From Carallia brachiata (taxonomy: Eukaryota > Streptophyta > Magnoliopsida > Malpighiales > Rhizophoraceae): a stretch of DNA of 64,000 nucleotides. Below the pieces are notes generated by a model. That model did no database searches. It was not told the DNA's origin and saw only the letters and a program-made list of their open reading frames with translations. This document shows, in pieces, positions 52,247 through 64,000 of this stretch. Position numbers and translations under genes: made by a program. The DNA lies in the NCBI GenBank assembly GCA_021464245.1, contig JADCRB010000071.1, positions 2,728,001-2,792,000 of the forward strand, read 5' to 3'. Every line of letters begins with the position of its first letter. Position 1 is the stretch's first letter.

Positions 52247-52856
52247 TATATACAAAATATTTTATATATGATACTAATAACATTTTATAATATAAAAGAG
52301 ATTTTATGACAATATAATAAATATTAATATTTTATGTCAAAAAAATAATAAATATTAATAAAAACTTTCTTTGTGGTGTAAAATGTCATTTATATAGTAT
52401 TAAATATTTTTTTTAGTCTATTAAGAGACATGTTGGGTTGTTAGTTATACAATGAGAATAACTCTTCTCTCTCGTAAATCCCTCCATTCTCATCCTAGAA
52501 TTTGAATCCAAAATTTTTAAAATAGATGTCTTGAACTCTAACCATTGATACTAATATTTTATATATACAAAATATTTTATATATGATACTAATAACATTT
52601 TATAATATAAAAGAGATTTATGACAATATAAATATTAATATCTTATGTCAAAAAATAATAATATTAATAAAGACTTTCTTTGTGGTGTAAAATGTCATTT
52701 ATATAGTATTAAATATTTTTTTTAATCCATTAAGAGGCCTATTGAGTTATGAGTTACGTTATGAGAATAACTCTCCTCTTTCTTAAACCCTTCCCTTCTT
52801 ATCCTAAAATTTGAACTCAAAACCTCTAAATAGATGTCTTAAACTCTAACCATTGA
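52247..52856. repeat. Two-copy direct repeat, about 316-bp period
   Basis: Copies 52247-52551 and 52563-52856 share TATATACAAAATATTTTATA, AGACTTTCTTTGTGGTGTAA-like text, AATGTCATTTATATAGTATT and end ACTCTAACCATTGAT. Non-coding. Confidence 0.75.
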
Positions 52857-53199
52857 TGTGTCCTTCCTCAATTTGTGCAGAATTACTAAATCAAAAATAA
52901 TAATAATAATAAATCTTCCTAAATAAAGTTCAGTCATCCTTAAATATAATGGTGGCACAAAAATAAACTCTAAATAATATAAAATAGATGTTTATATTAA
53001 TGATCTTGGTGCAAACAGTTTTGTATCCTCATTTTGAGATTGAATTAAGTTAATCAAGCTTTATTCTTCTTTTATAAATGGAATACTTTGTATTTTAACC
53101 TAACTAGTTTCAATCAACTCTTGTAAAACTTAACGCATTCTCTTAATTTTAACTCTTATAATTGGATCATCCCTAATGTGCAACAGATCATGAATATTT

Positions 53200-53830
53200 G
53201 TGTTATTACTCCCGAGATAGTATTTTTGTTGTGGTTGACAGATTTTCAAATATGACTCATTTATACCATGTCACAAAACTAATGATGCCACAAATATTGT
53301 TATTTTTTTTTTTTTTCAAAAAAGTGATTCGATTGCATAGAATGCCAAAAAATATAGTATCCGACTAAGATGTTAAGTTCCTTAGTCACTTTTGGAGGAC
53401 TTTGTAGAAGAAGTTAGGAACTAAACTGTTGTTTTCTACAATATGTCATCCACGAACCGATGGACAAATTGAGGTGCTGAATAGAATATTAGGAGTTTTG
53501 TTGCGTTCCATTCTTTAAAGGGACTTGAAAAATTAGGAGAATTGTTTACCAGACGTAGAATTCGTTTATAATAAGAGTGTGCATGCATCACTGAATTTTC
53601 GTCATTCGAGATTGTTTATAGTTTCAATCCATTAATACTGTTAGACTTATTTCCATTACCAATTAAAGAAAGGGCAAATCTAAATGATAAAAAGAAGGTT
53701 ACGCAGTATATACAATGAATAATACACAAAGCAAGCTAATAAAGGATGCAGGCAATGTGTATTTGAATTTAGTGATGGAACATAATTGCATATACGAAAG
53801 GAAAGATTCCCTAAATGATGCATTTTCGGA
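53200..53830 (+). mobile_element. Decayed Ty3/gypsy retrotransposon integrase fragment
   Basis: Conceptual reading across several frames shows typical gypsy integrase text: VVVDRFSNMTH near 53228, a [13 protein letters not shown] segment near 53450, and a late KERFP segment near 53800. Stops and frame changes are frequent. No LTR, primer-binding site or reverse transcriptase was found nearby, so this is a fossil fragment. Confidence 0.75.
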
Positions 53831-54104
53831 TATTTTGTATATAATATAAAATTAAGAAAAAAAGCAATAGCTATGCATAGAATGACTGGCATGTCCTTCA
53901 AAGCAGATAAAGGCTTAGCCCAATTCATAATCGAGCCCTATAAGAACGGTCCCATCCAAATCTGATGCACGTATTCTCAGTTCTTGGATGTATATGGGCC
54001 CAGAGAGTTGATCCACCCGTTTCCAACTCTCGTGAGAACGTCCGGGTAAAATTGTCCGGTGAAAACCTACACTGCTTCCGCCGTTTCCTGGCTTTCCAGC
54101 GGCC

Positions 54105-54639
54105 ATGGAATACAAACATCGCGGCCACAACGGAGAGCGGGACGGAGATAGAGAAAGACGCCGAGAGAAAGATTATCGCGAACCGGACCGGGGTGATTGC
54201 GCCAGCAGCACCCATTCCCGCCACACCCGCTCGCCGGACCGGTGCCGGTCGCGCTCGAGCTCCTAGGAGTCCCGCTCTATCCACTGCCACCGGTACCAGC
54301 AGACCCCCTCGTCCTCGCCTCCGTGGAAGCACCCCGCCGCGCTGTCCAGCAGGAGAGAGAAGGAAGGAAAGAGAGAAGGATAGACAGATGGCGGCGGCGG
54401 CGGTGTCAAATTTCATGGAAGGTATAGCTAGGAAGCAATTGTAGAAGATAGATAATGGCCATGAAGTTGAAATGATGAAGACTTTAAGGATTCCGATATG
54501 GTTCGATTCCACGAAGGGGAAGCCAATGCCCGGCGCAGGCGTGAGCGGAGTTGTGGCTGTTATCAAGCGACGGCCCAGGCAATACATGAACCGCAGGGGA
54601 GGGTTTAATGGGCCTTTGCTTGCAGAGGGCAGTCATTAG
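54105..54639 (+). pseudogene. SNRNP27: Processed-type pseudogene of U4/U6.U5 tri-snRNP 27 kDa protein
   Basis: The parent gene encodes a small Arg/Ser-rich splicing factor of the tri-snRNP. Reading from the ATG at 54105, the N-terminal half is Arg/Asp/Ser-rich (RHTRSPDRCRSRSSS) and the C-terminal half is the conserved domain: GHEVEMMKTLRIP, FDSTKGKPMPGAG, RRPRQYMNRRGGFNGP. No intron is present. A stop follows RSRSSS, another falls before the conserved domain, and the frame changes near 54390. A conserved Arg in the final GGFNRPL is Gly here. Absence of introns suggests a retrocopy, but no poly(A) tail or target duplication is visible. Confidence 0.8.
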
Positions 54640-55583
54640 ACTCCATATTTGGATCTATTACCAAGTGAGGGTTTTTGATAGTCAACCTCCACAAAATTTG
54701 GCTTGTGAAAGTTGTTTGGTTTCAGAAACTACAATTTACTCTTACAGAGCAATTTGATTGGGTGGTAGAAGAAATCAATCTTGGGATTGCAAAATCAAGT
54801 TGCTTGAAGTTTTTTTCTTTTTTTTGTCTTTAGCAAAGATGGTTTTTTTCACTGAGGAATGAGACATGTGATTTGAAGGTAGATATTTTCAAACACTTCA
54901 ACTAAAGTGTATCATCGTCAAATTGTTGGAAGTGCATGCAAAATGCCAATGTAATTATCGCTCGATTAAGAGCTCTTCCCCTGGGGCCTGAGTTTGTGTA
55001 AGTGAAGTGAGTTGTGTAACTTACCTTAATTGTGTAATTTGATCAATTGTGTTGGATGATGTCATTTTACTATGCCCCAATATTGTCCTGTTCTGAACCA
55101 TCCACTTATTCTGTCATGGTCCACATTTAGACTTGACAGCCTTTTTCCATGTAATTGATCCTTGCCTCCTTGGTGCAACATGGCTGCTATTTGGAGCAAC
55201 CTTTTATGCAGCCTTGTTTGGCGATGTTCTGAGATAAAATGCTATTAGATAAAATGCTTTGATAAAAGATATTAATTGATTTTCTTACCAGCCAATCTGC
55301 ATCTTTGTTCCTGGGTGGGGTTTGGGTTCGGAAGGATTCACCGCTTGGGGCAGAGAAGTATGCCATGGGACTGCAGGACACCATGGCTCAACCCTGGAAA
55401 GAAACACAGGCATATGTGCTAATCAGATCGCATATGTTAAAACAACTAGAAAGATATATAATTGAAACGAAGTCATTGTTAGTAGAAGTATCTCGGACAC
55501 GAAGCATCTGATGTGTCGCCCGTCTACTACCCGCCCGCCACTTTACCTGCACCGCGGGAGGAAATTAAGATGAAAAGAGAACT
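54640..55583. other. Intergenic, one open exon-like stretch
   Basis: No gene recognised. On the minus strand about 55288-55394 is bounded by an acceptor-like TTTCCAG and a donor-like GGTAAGA and is open in one frame (Pro/Trp-rich), but it resembles no family I know. Confidence 0.3.
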
Positions 55584-55797
55584 TCAAAAGGGAACAAAGG
55601 CCATGCACTGGACCTCGTGCTGGTTGTCAAAACCCAAGCAGCGGATATAAGCATTTTCGTATGTCTGCTTCTTCTCGTGGATTTCATTCAGAATTTGAGC
55701 CGAGTCATTGCAACCAAAACATTGGCAGCGTCCACAGTGTACCCCTCCCATCGTAATAACCCGGAATCCTGCTATTCTCCCTGTGCACATACCCATC
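55584..55797 (-). pseudogene. rbcS: Isolated last exon of Rubisco small subunit (rbcS)
   Basis: The minus strand reads [18 protein letters not shown], then TLWTLPMF, then [25 protein letters not shown] and EVQCMAFVPF, then a stop. This is the C-terminal part of the Rubisco small subunit, the plastid CO2-fixing enzyme. The fragment starts near GCTAG, at about the place where plant rbcS genes have their last intron. An extra T within ATGTTTTGG after the PMF motif shifts the frame. No upstream exons (transit peptide, KKFETLSYLPPL) were found within 2 kb. The RIPGYYDG and CNDSAQ variants are reminiscent of the diverged RBCS-T type. Confidence 0.78.
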
Positions 55798-56048
55798 TAG
55801 CATTAAACAGTAGACTTTTTCTTGTCATTTGTAAATTGTAATTTAATAAGCAAGATAGGCAGAAAAAAAAAAATGGTATTTGAAATTTAACTACATATGG
55901 GACATGACAACTGACAAGCAAACAGGATATAATACAATTGCAACATCCTGTAAAGGAAAGGCATGGTGCTAGCAAAAATTCCAAAGTTTAAGATTATTAT
56001 AAGTTAAACTGGATTAGATTATTCAACTATGATACAAGAACAAATCAC

Positions 56049-59000
56049 CTTCACTGACACATGGTAGAAGGAGATTCTAGCAATCAGTATCCAGGCCCAG
56101 CCATTACTCTCCCCAGATGGACTCTTCGCAAAATTAGCTGATAATTTCTTCTCCTTCCGCTTACTAGCTGCACTATGCAAAATATAAGGAATGTGCATAT
56201 AAAGCCAATTGAAACATAAAGACCAGCAGCACAAAGCTCCATAACATTGTTAGTTTCACCTTCCTTACACCAAGTAAGATAAGTCTGACGATATATTAAC
56301 ATCACAAAAACCAAATCACAAGCGAAAAAGGAAAATAAACCCTCAGATAACAAGATCCATCAAGAAATGAGCACAAATTTGCCAAATTTCTTCAAATTGC
56401 AACATTCAATTAACTAGCAACACAAAAAGGGCACATTGCAATCATGGCAAAATAAAATTTACTTCATGCACTAAAAACCCCAAAACTTACATAGCTCATT
56501 ATTTTTTAGTAACCTGTATAGTTGAGTTTGTTGACATATGTGGTTGCAAAAATCTCACAAGTAATATGATTTACATTAATAATCCCAGCAGCAGCCTGGC
56601 CAAAAAATACAGTCACCAAAAGTTAATTCATGTTCACATGCCTTTTCCAAAATTTGATGTTGAACCCTCATGTTAGTTCCCCCTTCATTATTCTTTAGTT
56701 AGTATTACTCTGCTAATTATGACATCTCTGATTCATCTATACAAAAGAGGAAACTTTAAGCAAAATAAACTTTGTTAGGCTTGAGAAAAATAAAAGTCAA
56801 ACATGACACAGAATCAAGTAAAGGCAAGGGAATAGAATATAAGAAACAAAAAAATAAAAATAAAAATTCACCATCTGAAAAAAAATCAACTTTTCTTTTT
56901 AGACTCCTCTGTTCAGCTACTTTGTTTATCTTCCCAGATTCAATTTTGGCAAGTGTGATAACCAGAACCACAGACTATATCAAAACAATCAATAGAAGGA
57001 CGTATAGTCAGATAAATATGGGAAGCACACTTAAATTTCTAACTTTTCTCTTTCCTTCTTGATATTAAATTGTTAGGAGTTGGTTTTTTCCTAGGAAATA
57101 TTGCCACATGAACAGTGGATGCAATGCTATAGTTTGAGAGGACAAATCCGCTTAACCAAAGTTGGCAACACTCTCAGACCAGGGAGTTTCAAGGTATTCT
57201 TGGTAAATGTTTGAAAACTAGACCAGCTAATGTGGTGTATGACTACAGGCATAAATTGTGCATGTTTATCATTATGCATACTCTTTGGTGCAATCACAAT
57301 CACATCTCATTGAAAAGAAACCAACAAGCGAGTTTCACATACCTGAACGACAGAAAAAAACTTTAAACCAAGATTCTCTTCAATAGGCATTGCAGGTCTC
57401 AGATTGGATATTTCAGTGTATGTCTTGCACCTCGAAACAACAGCCAAAACTGTTCTCTGATCAGGATATTGCACCTAAAAGGTAAACTTGGAGGCCCACA
57501 AATCACTGCATGCTGACTGGTTGTCCAAAAGCCAGAAGAAGTAACTGAAGAACTCCTCGCTGAGGCAAGGAAGTCCTTGCAAATCAAAGCTTGATACAGA
57601 AATAAGTTATCAAAATGAATTAATTAGAAATAAAGAAAAGAGTGGAAACTAAAATTCTAAACGACTTACCAAAGTTTGACATATAGCATAAGCATGTATC
57701 TGGCCTTAAAACTAGGTGGGTTTTTCGACTTTACTGCAAAACATTAAAATCCCGGTACCAGAAATTTCAAGTGCATGGAAAGGGAACAAAATTAATGAAG
57801 CTTCAAATTCTCAACTCCATGCTGGAATTAACAATCTCATAATACAGAGAACAGTGACTTAATATGAACTTGTGACATATCTCATAAAGATTTTTAACTT
57901 GGAAGTGGCTAGAAATTTAAAATTCAAATATAATATCATTCCATACCTCCGTTGTGGTAACCACTTAATGTGAAACCTACTGAGATGTCATTTCATGAGC
58001 AGATCACAATTAAAAAAAAAAAAGTTCCCATGGGACTTTTTGGGCATTGTTTGGACTAAATCAAGCTTGGATCTATTTAAGTCAAGACTTGTTACCTTCC
58101 CTCACTGCACTCTTGATATATCTTCATTATGACTGCATGCTATCAGATCTGCATAATAAGTTCGCATCAGTTAAAAACATAACAGAAGTTTTAGTTGCCC
58201 TGCTTATGAAGAATATATCTAGTTTCTGAATCCTACAATGAAAATTTTCTATTTTTGGGTATTTGTAAGATAAATTGGACAAGAAGAAATAATGCTAAAC
58301 AAGTTCAGGGAAAAGAGAGAACGAAAATCAAGAAGTACAAGAAACAATTTAGAACATAGAGCAAGAAAACATATTTTTGGAAACTAGACCTCACATATCA
58401 CCATTAGGTTTGAGCTTGTAGAGTCCATAATACAAAATGTTAAATCCCAAGCACATGAGAAAACAGAGCTGCCATATTGTCAAGCAATTTGTCTATCGAC
58501 TATGTTCAAGGACTGTGAGAACAAATATGCACACGTAAGCAATATATTGAAAAATCTAATTTTTCTGGGTCATGACTTGCAAACGAGGATCCTAGCATCA
58601 GCAGCAATATCTATGGAATGCCAAGAAGCACATTGAGTTTGAAAATTACCAACAATAGGTTGACCACACTTTTCCATAATACTATAAAAATATCTGCCCC
58701 CATTCCATCGGCCTACCATATATCTTGGTTGAAAAAATAACCGTGTTGAAATTTAAAATAATAAGACCCTTTCATCAACCACTTTTAACCATAAAGTAAA
58801 GAGAGCAAAAGGATCTCATATGATAGACTCATCACACAAAAAAAGAACACCCCACTTATCAGTTTGTTAATATAAGACGGAAGAACAGAGCAACGAATAT
58901 ACCTGGTCAACAACTACTACCATTCCACATCTAACGTTTTCTTGCAAATGAGACATAACAAAAAGCTTAGCCTCCTAGTGCAATCACAATAATATTCTGA

Positions 59001-59181
59001 CATTTCGAATTATAATTTGTAAAAAAGGCAGTACTCTGCCTATACTTACCATAAGGACTTTCCTGCAATGATCGACATCAGTTGTTGGGTAAAACCAAAA
59101 GGTCGAACCCACAGGAAAAGCCATAAAAAGGAAGCTTGCTATCGCTAACAATGTCAGCCAAGAAAATCTAAAAGCAAAGGC
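56049..59181 (-). CDS. Unidentified spliced coding region (partial)
   Basis: I do not recognise this protein. Four minus-strand segments have good splice borders and join in phase: 59050-59181 (membrane-like, WLTLLAIASFLFMAFPVGST, ending DVDHCRKVLM), 57343-57474 (44 codons: VQYPDQRTVLAVVSRCK, TYTEISNLRPAMPIEENLG, LKFFSVVQ), 56514-56595 (AAAGIINVNHITCEIFATTY) and 56049-56167 (ASKRKEKKLSANFAKSPSGE, then a hydrophobic end). Phases run 0/0, 0/1 and 1/0 without a stop. The 1.6-kb gap between the first two may hide exons. No start or terminal exon was found. It could be a real gene of a poorly known membrane-protein family or a remnant like its neighbours. Confidence 0.4.
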
Positions 59182-60216
59182 AAATTGTAAGTGGATGTGA
59201 CCCTTCTTGCTATACGAAATGCTAGCCTTAGAGCATCAAAGTCAATGTCATGGGGCAAATCTGAAAAAGTAGGCACCATTACAAGTTAAGCATTTCATAT
59301 TCTTGTCAAGGTGAGACTAAAGCACACAGGAAAAAAGAACATGTACATGCTAGTTTGCCAAAACCAACAAAAAAATAATAATTAAACATACCCTAACCTG
59401 CTAAGTTTTTCCAATACCCTTTGAAATCAACCTTGCACTCAACAAGTCAATTTCCGCTCTTTGTCTGCACTTGATAGTGACCAACTGGAGTTGATCCTCC
59501 CTCTGTCCTCCTACCTACCCTCCCTCCTCTTAATTTTTCCTTTTTCAGCCGGCAAGGAAACTAATTAGCCAAAAATCCTCCCATGCACATGAAAAATACG
59601 CAAACTAAGAAGTGCCGACATATGAAGCTTTAGTTGCCAATTCTATTGATCAAACTGCCAAGCATTTGCAGTTTCCAATATGAAGGTAGGAGTAACTGCA
59701 TCACAAACATGTCAAAACTTTCAATCAAAACCTGCAAACCACAGAAGAAATGAAGTAACTTTTAATAATAGGAAACGTAAAAATTTTGAATGAGCAAGGT
59801 TGAGAATAAAAGAAAAAGGGGCTAACTGCATCACTTCCCTTCAAACTCAGGTTTTGGAGGGTTAATGGCACTTTCTTGGAAGTCATTTTTCATGCTCTCG
59901 ATCCTCAAGGAAAAAAAAAACATTTATCTTAAATCTCTCATGCAAAAATAATTCTAAGCTAGATAGCAAGCGGAGAAAAAAAAGGAAAAGCAAGCAAGGG
60001 GGAAAGCAGGCAACGTGTGGTTACCAAATACAGCTGACAATATTATAACTATTCCTTTTCCCAACTCTGTCCCCCAAGAGAATTTGGGTAATTAATTTTC
60101 AATTCTTTGAAATCTATAAGACCTCCTGCAGTGAGACATATATAATTAAATTCTTTGAAATGCACGGAACCACAAAAAATGCTGAGAAAGTTGAAATGCA
60201 CTGCTTGCAATGACCT
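57475..60216. other. Introns or intergenic DNA around the unidentified exons
   Basis: Apart from the exon-like 59050-59181 segment, this stretch has no open frame over 75 codons and no recognised repeat. A possible further exon at about 59210-59275 on the minus strand (PHDIDFDALRLAFRIARR) has a weak donor and could not be joined. Confidence 0.35.
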
Positions 60217-62745
60217 CTCAAGTGTTGCAAAAGCAGAACAAGCAGCCTCTCGCACACTCTTGTTAGTAACCAATATTCTTTGTAAAAACCCATAAGAACC
60301 TTGTCAAAGAGCATACTGCCTACATAGAGGCGGCTGAGCACTAAATGACAGCTTACCTTCTTGTGCATTATGGCCTCAGCAAAATGAAACTTAAAATGCA
60401 TCAAAGTACCAAACCAAAGCCACATACACTTGTTGTGAAAGGCAACTTAGGAGATGAACATTAACTATACCTGAACAATGTATTCGCTCAATCAAGGGAC
60501 TGTCCAACAATAAATATTCCATATGAGGGGAACTAATAATCTAACAAAGGGCTAAGAAAATCCAGAATCTGCAAGGGCAAATCATAAAAATCAGCTTCAT
60601 ATTATTTCTAGATCAGTAATCAAGTAAAACAACCATTGTGAGCAGTGCAATCAGGTAAAACAATCATGGTGAGCAGTATGCAAAAATGAAAAAAAAATTT
60701 CACTGCCAACAAAACAGAGTCAAAATCCTCAGACCCTCCCTAATAGATAATTAGTTGAAAGGTGAAGAACTATGGGAGCTAAAAATGACACGGAAACATT
60801 TCCCAACTAAAATTTAAAATACAGGCACAACATTCAAACTTGAAAACCTTTTCTTTTACATAAAATTTAACAAGGCACAAAAAAAGTCCGAGGCAGATTC
60901 GCACAGGAAGCATAAAAGATACAAAAGGGCACCTGAACAGAATAACAACAGTTAAAGCCTTATTATCGTGCTATATATTGACAGTGAAAAATAACCTGAA
61001 AGAAGCCGTCAACCAACAAAATTACATTCCTAAAAAAATAGTATGTTGAATCTCCGGAAACACTTAGTCTGGTCAAAACTCCCCTTTCCTCCATTTCCAT
61101 AATAAACTATACACTTCAACCGTTCCTAAATGACAATGATTTGTGTAGCCTATGTAATACAAACTTATTTTATCATTTCTTCAACTTAACTTGTAATATA
61201 CTGGGAAGGATTAATAATGCTTTACATGAGGGAAATAGGAGAAAGACCATTGATGCAACCCTCACCCGCAGCACCAATAGCCAAGACAGGTGCTTCTCTG
61301 TCTTTCCAAGATTCATCGCCAATAGAAGACAAAATTTTGATATGTAAGATTTATTGTCCTGATATTAGAGAACCACAAGTGACCAAGCCAAGGTCAAATC
61401 TCCAGTCTATCCTATAGAGCAATAGATCTAAAGGGTAGTACCTGGAGCCTGCACCCAGATATCCAAACAAGACTTTTAAGCTACAAAGATCTTAAAAGAT
61501 TTAATCACAGAGTAGAGGAATACCAGAATTTACAGGCTTCCAGAGACACTTCATCATCACTGTCCTTGTTAACTTGCAGAATATAAACAGGTACATCTTT
61601 CAAATGTGGCTGAGGTTTGTGCAGAAGTTATGACAATGACAAGGTAAGAATGTAGACAACACAAAAATTGAGTACATGATGCTGAGATTGTGGCACATAT
61701 TGAGATGCACAATTCAATAAAAAAGAAGTGCAACACAACTGTCATTCAATAAAAGAAAAAGTCATGCAATATATAAACTACATTGCTAAAGAAGACTCAC
61801 TTACCTCCAAGAAATATGGATGGACCTCTATTAGCTGAACAAAAGCTGCACAAACCTGTTCAGCACAAAGAGAAAACAAACAGATAATAAAAAACCGAGT
61901 TAATGAAACAAGTCGTCATCCTGCTAGTCTTTTTATAACCAAAAGCTTTCAAGAAGCCCAAATGTAACAATGAAGATGAGAAATGCTAACAAGATGAATT
62001 TTTCTTCACAAAAACAATGTAATAACCAGCCAAAAATAAGAAACACCTATTTTGCTTTAAGATCCCTTGCAATTTAGGGCAATGACAAAAAGCTAAGATC
62101 CAATTACAATAAGCCAGTGAAAAAATATTCACCAATTTCCTCGCTTCGGCAGCAGGTCATGAGGGCAAACAAATCCTCGAGATATTGATTTATGGACATG
62201 AATAGAGCCTGCAAGCAATTCACATATAACATTGCCTTTTGCCAGCCCTATTCGAAAAAATTTTAGAATAAAGTGTCAAATTTTACATACAGCAGGCATA
62301 AGAATAATGTACTGATTTACAGAACCCAGTGAAAGGTTTCTCAAAGAGGCATGTGGTGACTTGAAAGACTGTTCATCACAACACAAGTTAGGACAGTCCT
62401 CTTATGTAATAAGGAGAACACACATAATCAAATTTGGAGTTGGAAATAATCATTTCACTGGATAGTATTGCAGAAGGAGCAACTAATAAGATGACCGGAT
62501 AATCCAGGTACATCTGAACCCAGGACCTGGGGGATATCTTTCACAAATCTGCAGCCATCAAGTTGCCAGTCATATGGTGAAATGACAAAGAAACATAACA
62601 AAACCAAGGAAATGGTGCTTTGAAACACAATTCTGTTGTAATTAAGTTACCAACAAGTAACAGCTCAGGCCATCCTAAAATTCCCTCTAGCTAAACAACA
62701 AAACACTCACAACGGTCCCAACTGTGGACCTTGTATGCCTTTTGG
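60217..62745 (-). pseudogene. TRN1: Degenerate transportin-1 (importin-beta type) gene copy
   Basis: Transportin-1 carries RNA-binding proteins into the nucleus through HEAT repeats. Minus-strand exons appear in the correct order with introns kept: RSTVGTVVSVL (about 62701-62740); an ICE..DIPQVL-type segment from 62548; [20 protein letters not shown], then LMPA (62291 to about 62372); ALFMSINQYLEDLF (62133-62208); VCAAFVQLIEVHPYFLE (61805-61855); [20 protein letters not shown] (61524-61609); [20 protein letters not shown] (about 61220-61345); and NKSVREAACSAFATLE (about 60217-60310). Decay is clear: an extra A after ICE, two single-base losses in the ALxDPAAEARK segment, a stop after [10 protein letters not shown], and a frame change before NKSVREA. 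The C-terminal half of transportin was not found downstream. Confidence 0.85.
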
Positions 62746-64000
62746 CTGCCTATAAAATGATGCAACAGCTTTGATTTAATCATTTGGCATGGTTCAAAGG
62801 TTGTTATGCAGCAGCAAACCAGCAGCTTGTCAAATCTCCACAGATGTACCCTGTCAAAATTTCTTGGCAAAAGAATGGTGCATTATTTACTGTGAAAATT
62901 AGGATAAAAATGATGCGCAACACAAACATCAAACAGATGTATGTACAACAGCTTCTCAAATAAAGACACTGCTATACATTTTTCAGAGAGAATGAACAAA
63001 ACACAAACAACTTAGTAAGAATTTTTGACAACTTATAATTGAACTCAAATCCCGATTCATTCCCTTTTTCTTTTGAATTCCATTCAAATATTCACGAAAA
63101 TGGATCGCTCCCCAGGATTTGTCTTTATCTTTTTCCAGATAAATTGAATTACTTTTGTTAGTGATGTCTTGATGTTTTAATAGTAACTCTACAACATGCC
63201 AGAGAAACCAAAAGAGGGGGAGAGGGAAAAAAACTCAAACCAAACCATCATAGTAAAGCAGTACAAGAACAAGAACAAGAACAAACACTGAAAACAAATT
63301 CCCAGCCAAAATCATTAAAGAAAGAATAAAGAGAACCAAGAAAGGCTCAAGAACTCCATAATCAACGGGAAACAGAAAAGAAAACAAAAAAAGACTCAAG
63401 AACTACACAATCAACACTGACACTGAATTCTCCAAACAAAGATCCTGGCTCGAGTACTACACAATTAGACAATCCAATCATAAGTTTTTTTTTTTTTTGA
63501 TGAGAAAGAGAGAAAGAAACAAACAGGGGTAGACTGATAGAGAGAGAGCGCGAGTAAGGAAGACAAAGAAGCTTTCAACCTTAAAAAAAAAATTAATGGG
63601 ATGAGAAAAGACAAATATACAGGCATTTGGTTTGTAAAATTGTCTCCAGAACATCTTTTAAATTCTATTCTTTTTGTCGACAAAAAGAAGAGATTTTAAA
63701 AGACACTTTTTGTGGACGAAAAAGAGAAATCAGGGTCAATATGAAATATTTGAGAAAACATCAACTGCAAAAGAGAAGGATTGCATAAGAAAATAGTTTC
63801 AGTAACAAGAATTTGGTTGAAAGACAATGAGAGCAGGAATCAAAACAACTTTAAAGATTAGAGAACAAACCTGTCGGGATAGGGGCCTCCACCCCAATGA
63901 GGCAGGACATGTTTTCCAAAGATCTTTCAAGGACAACATAACCAGCGAAGATGCATAATATCCTCAAAAAAACAACAAAGAACGGAATATTATAACCGTA
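62746..64000. other. Right end of window, no firm gene
   Basis: No transportin exon upstream of RSTVGTV was recognised. On the minus strand about 63872-63953 is open and ends at a donor-like ACAG|GTTTGT (text includes VVLERSLENMSCLIGVEAP). It might be an exon of a gene running off the window. Otherwise A-rich DNA with a GAGA-rich patch near 63530. Confidence 0.3.

Noticed and set aside
53965..54587. Long overlapping frames on both strands at 54 kb
   Set aside because: They are other-frame readings of the GC-rich SNRNP27 pseudogene.

Overview
This is a piece of a nuclear genome from a flowering plant, most likely a eudicot. It is AT-rich with long A/T runs, has spliced genes with short GT..AG introns, and carries many small inverted-repeat transposons. 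The products (plastid tocopherol synthesis, ZEITLUPE photoreceptor, P-class PPR) are plant-specific. I cannot name the species.

Genes, left to right. 1-8.3 kb: no recognisable gene. 8.5-12.8 kb, minus: a 12-exon homogentisate phytyltransferase gene (HPT1/VTE2). 16.9-19.4 kb, plus: an intact single-exon plastid PPR protein of 842 residues. 22.9-25.5 kb, plus: a two-exon ZEITLUPE/ADAGIO blue-light receptor with LOV, F-box and kelch parts. 27.8-29.6 kb, plus: a three-exon proline-rich protein of 134 residues with no known function. 31.4-32.3 kb, minus: a truncated NOP58 pseudogene. 42.4-45.0 kb, minus: a seven-exon receptor-like cytoplasmic kinase. The order HPT1, PPR, ZTL/LKP2, small proline-rich protein, kinase matches my recollection of Arabidopsis chromosome 2 (At2g18950, At2g18940, At2g18915, At2g18910, At2g18890), so 8.5-45 kb looks like a conserved syntenic block.

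45-54 kb is repeat territory: a diverged tandem duplication of about 2.2-3.5 kb units, a Mutator-like MITE with perfect 9-bp target-site duplications whose empty site survives in the sister copy, shorter tandem repeats, and a decayed Ty3/gypsy integrase. 54-63 kb is a graveyard of gene pieces: an intronless broken copy of the tri-snRNP 27 kDa protein, the last exon of a Rubisco small subunit, a degenerate multi-exon transportin-1, and an unidentified set of phase-compatible exons.

The oddest pattern is small base losses in genes that otherwise look well conserved: four places in ZTL, one in HPT1 and one in the kinase. Most probably these are consensus errors in a draft assembly, but real decay cannot be excluded from one sequence.
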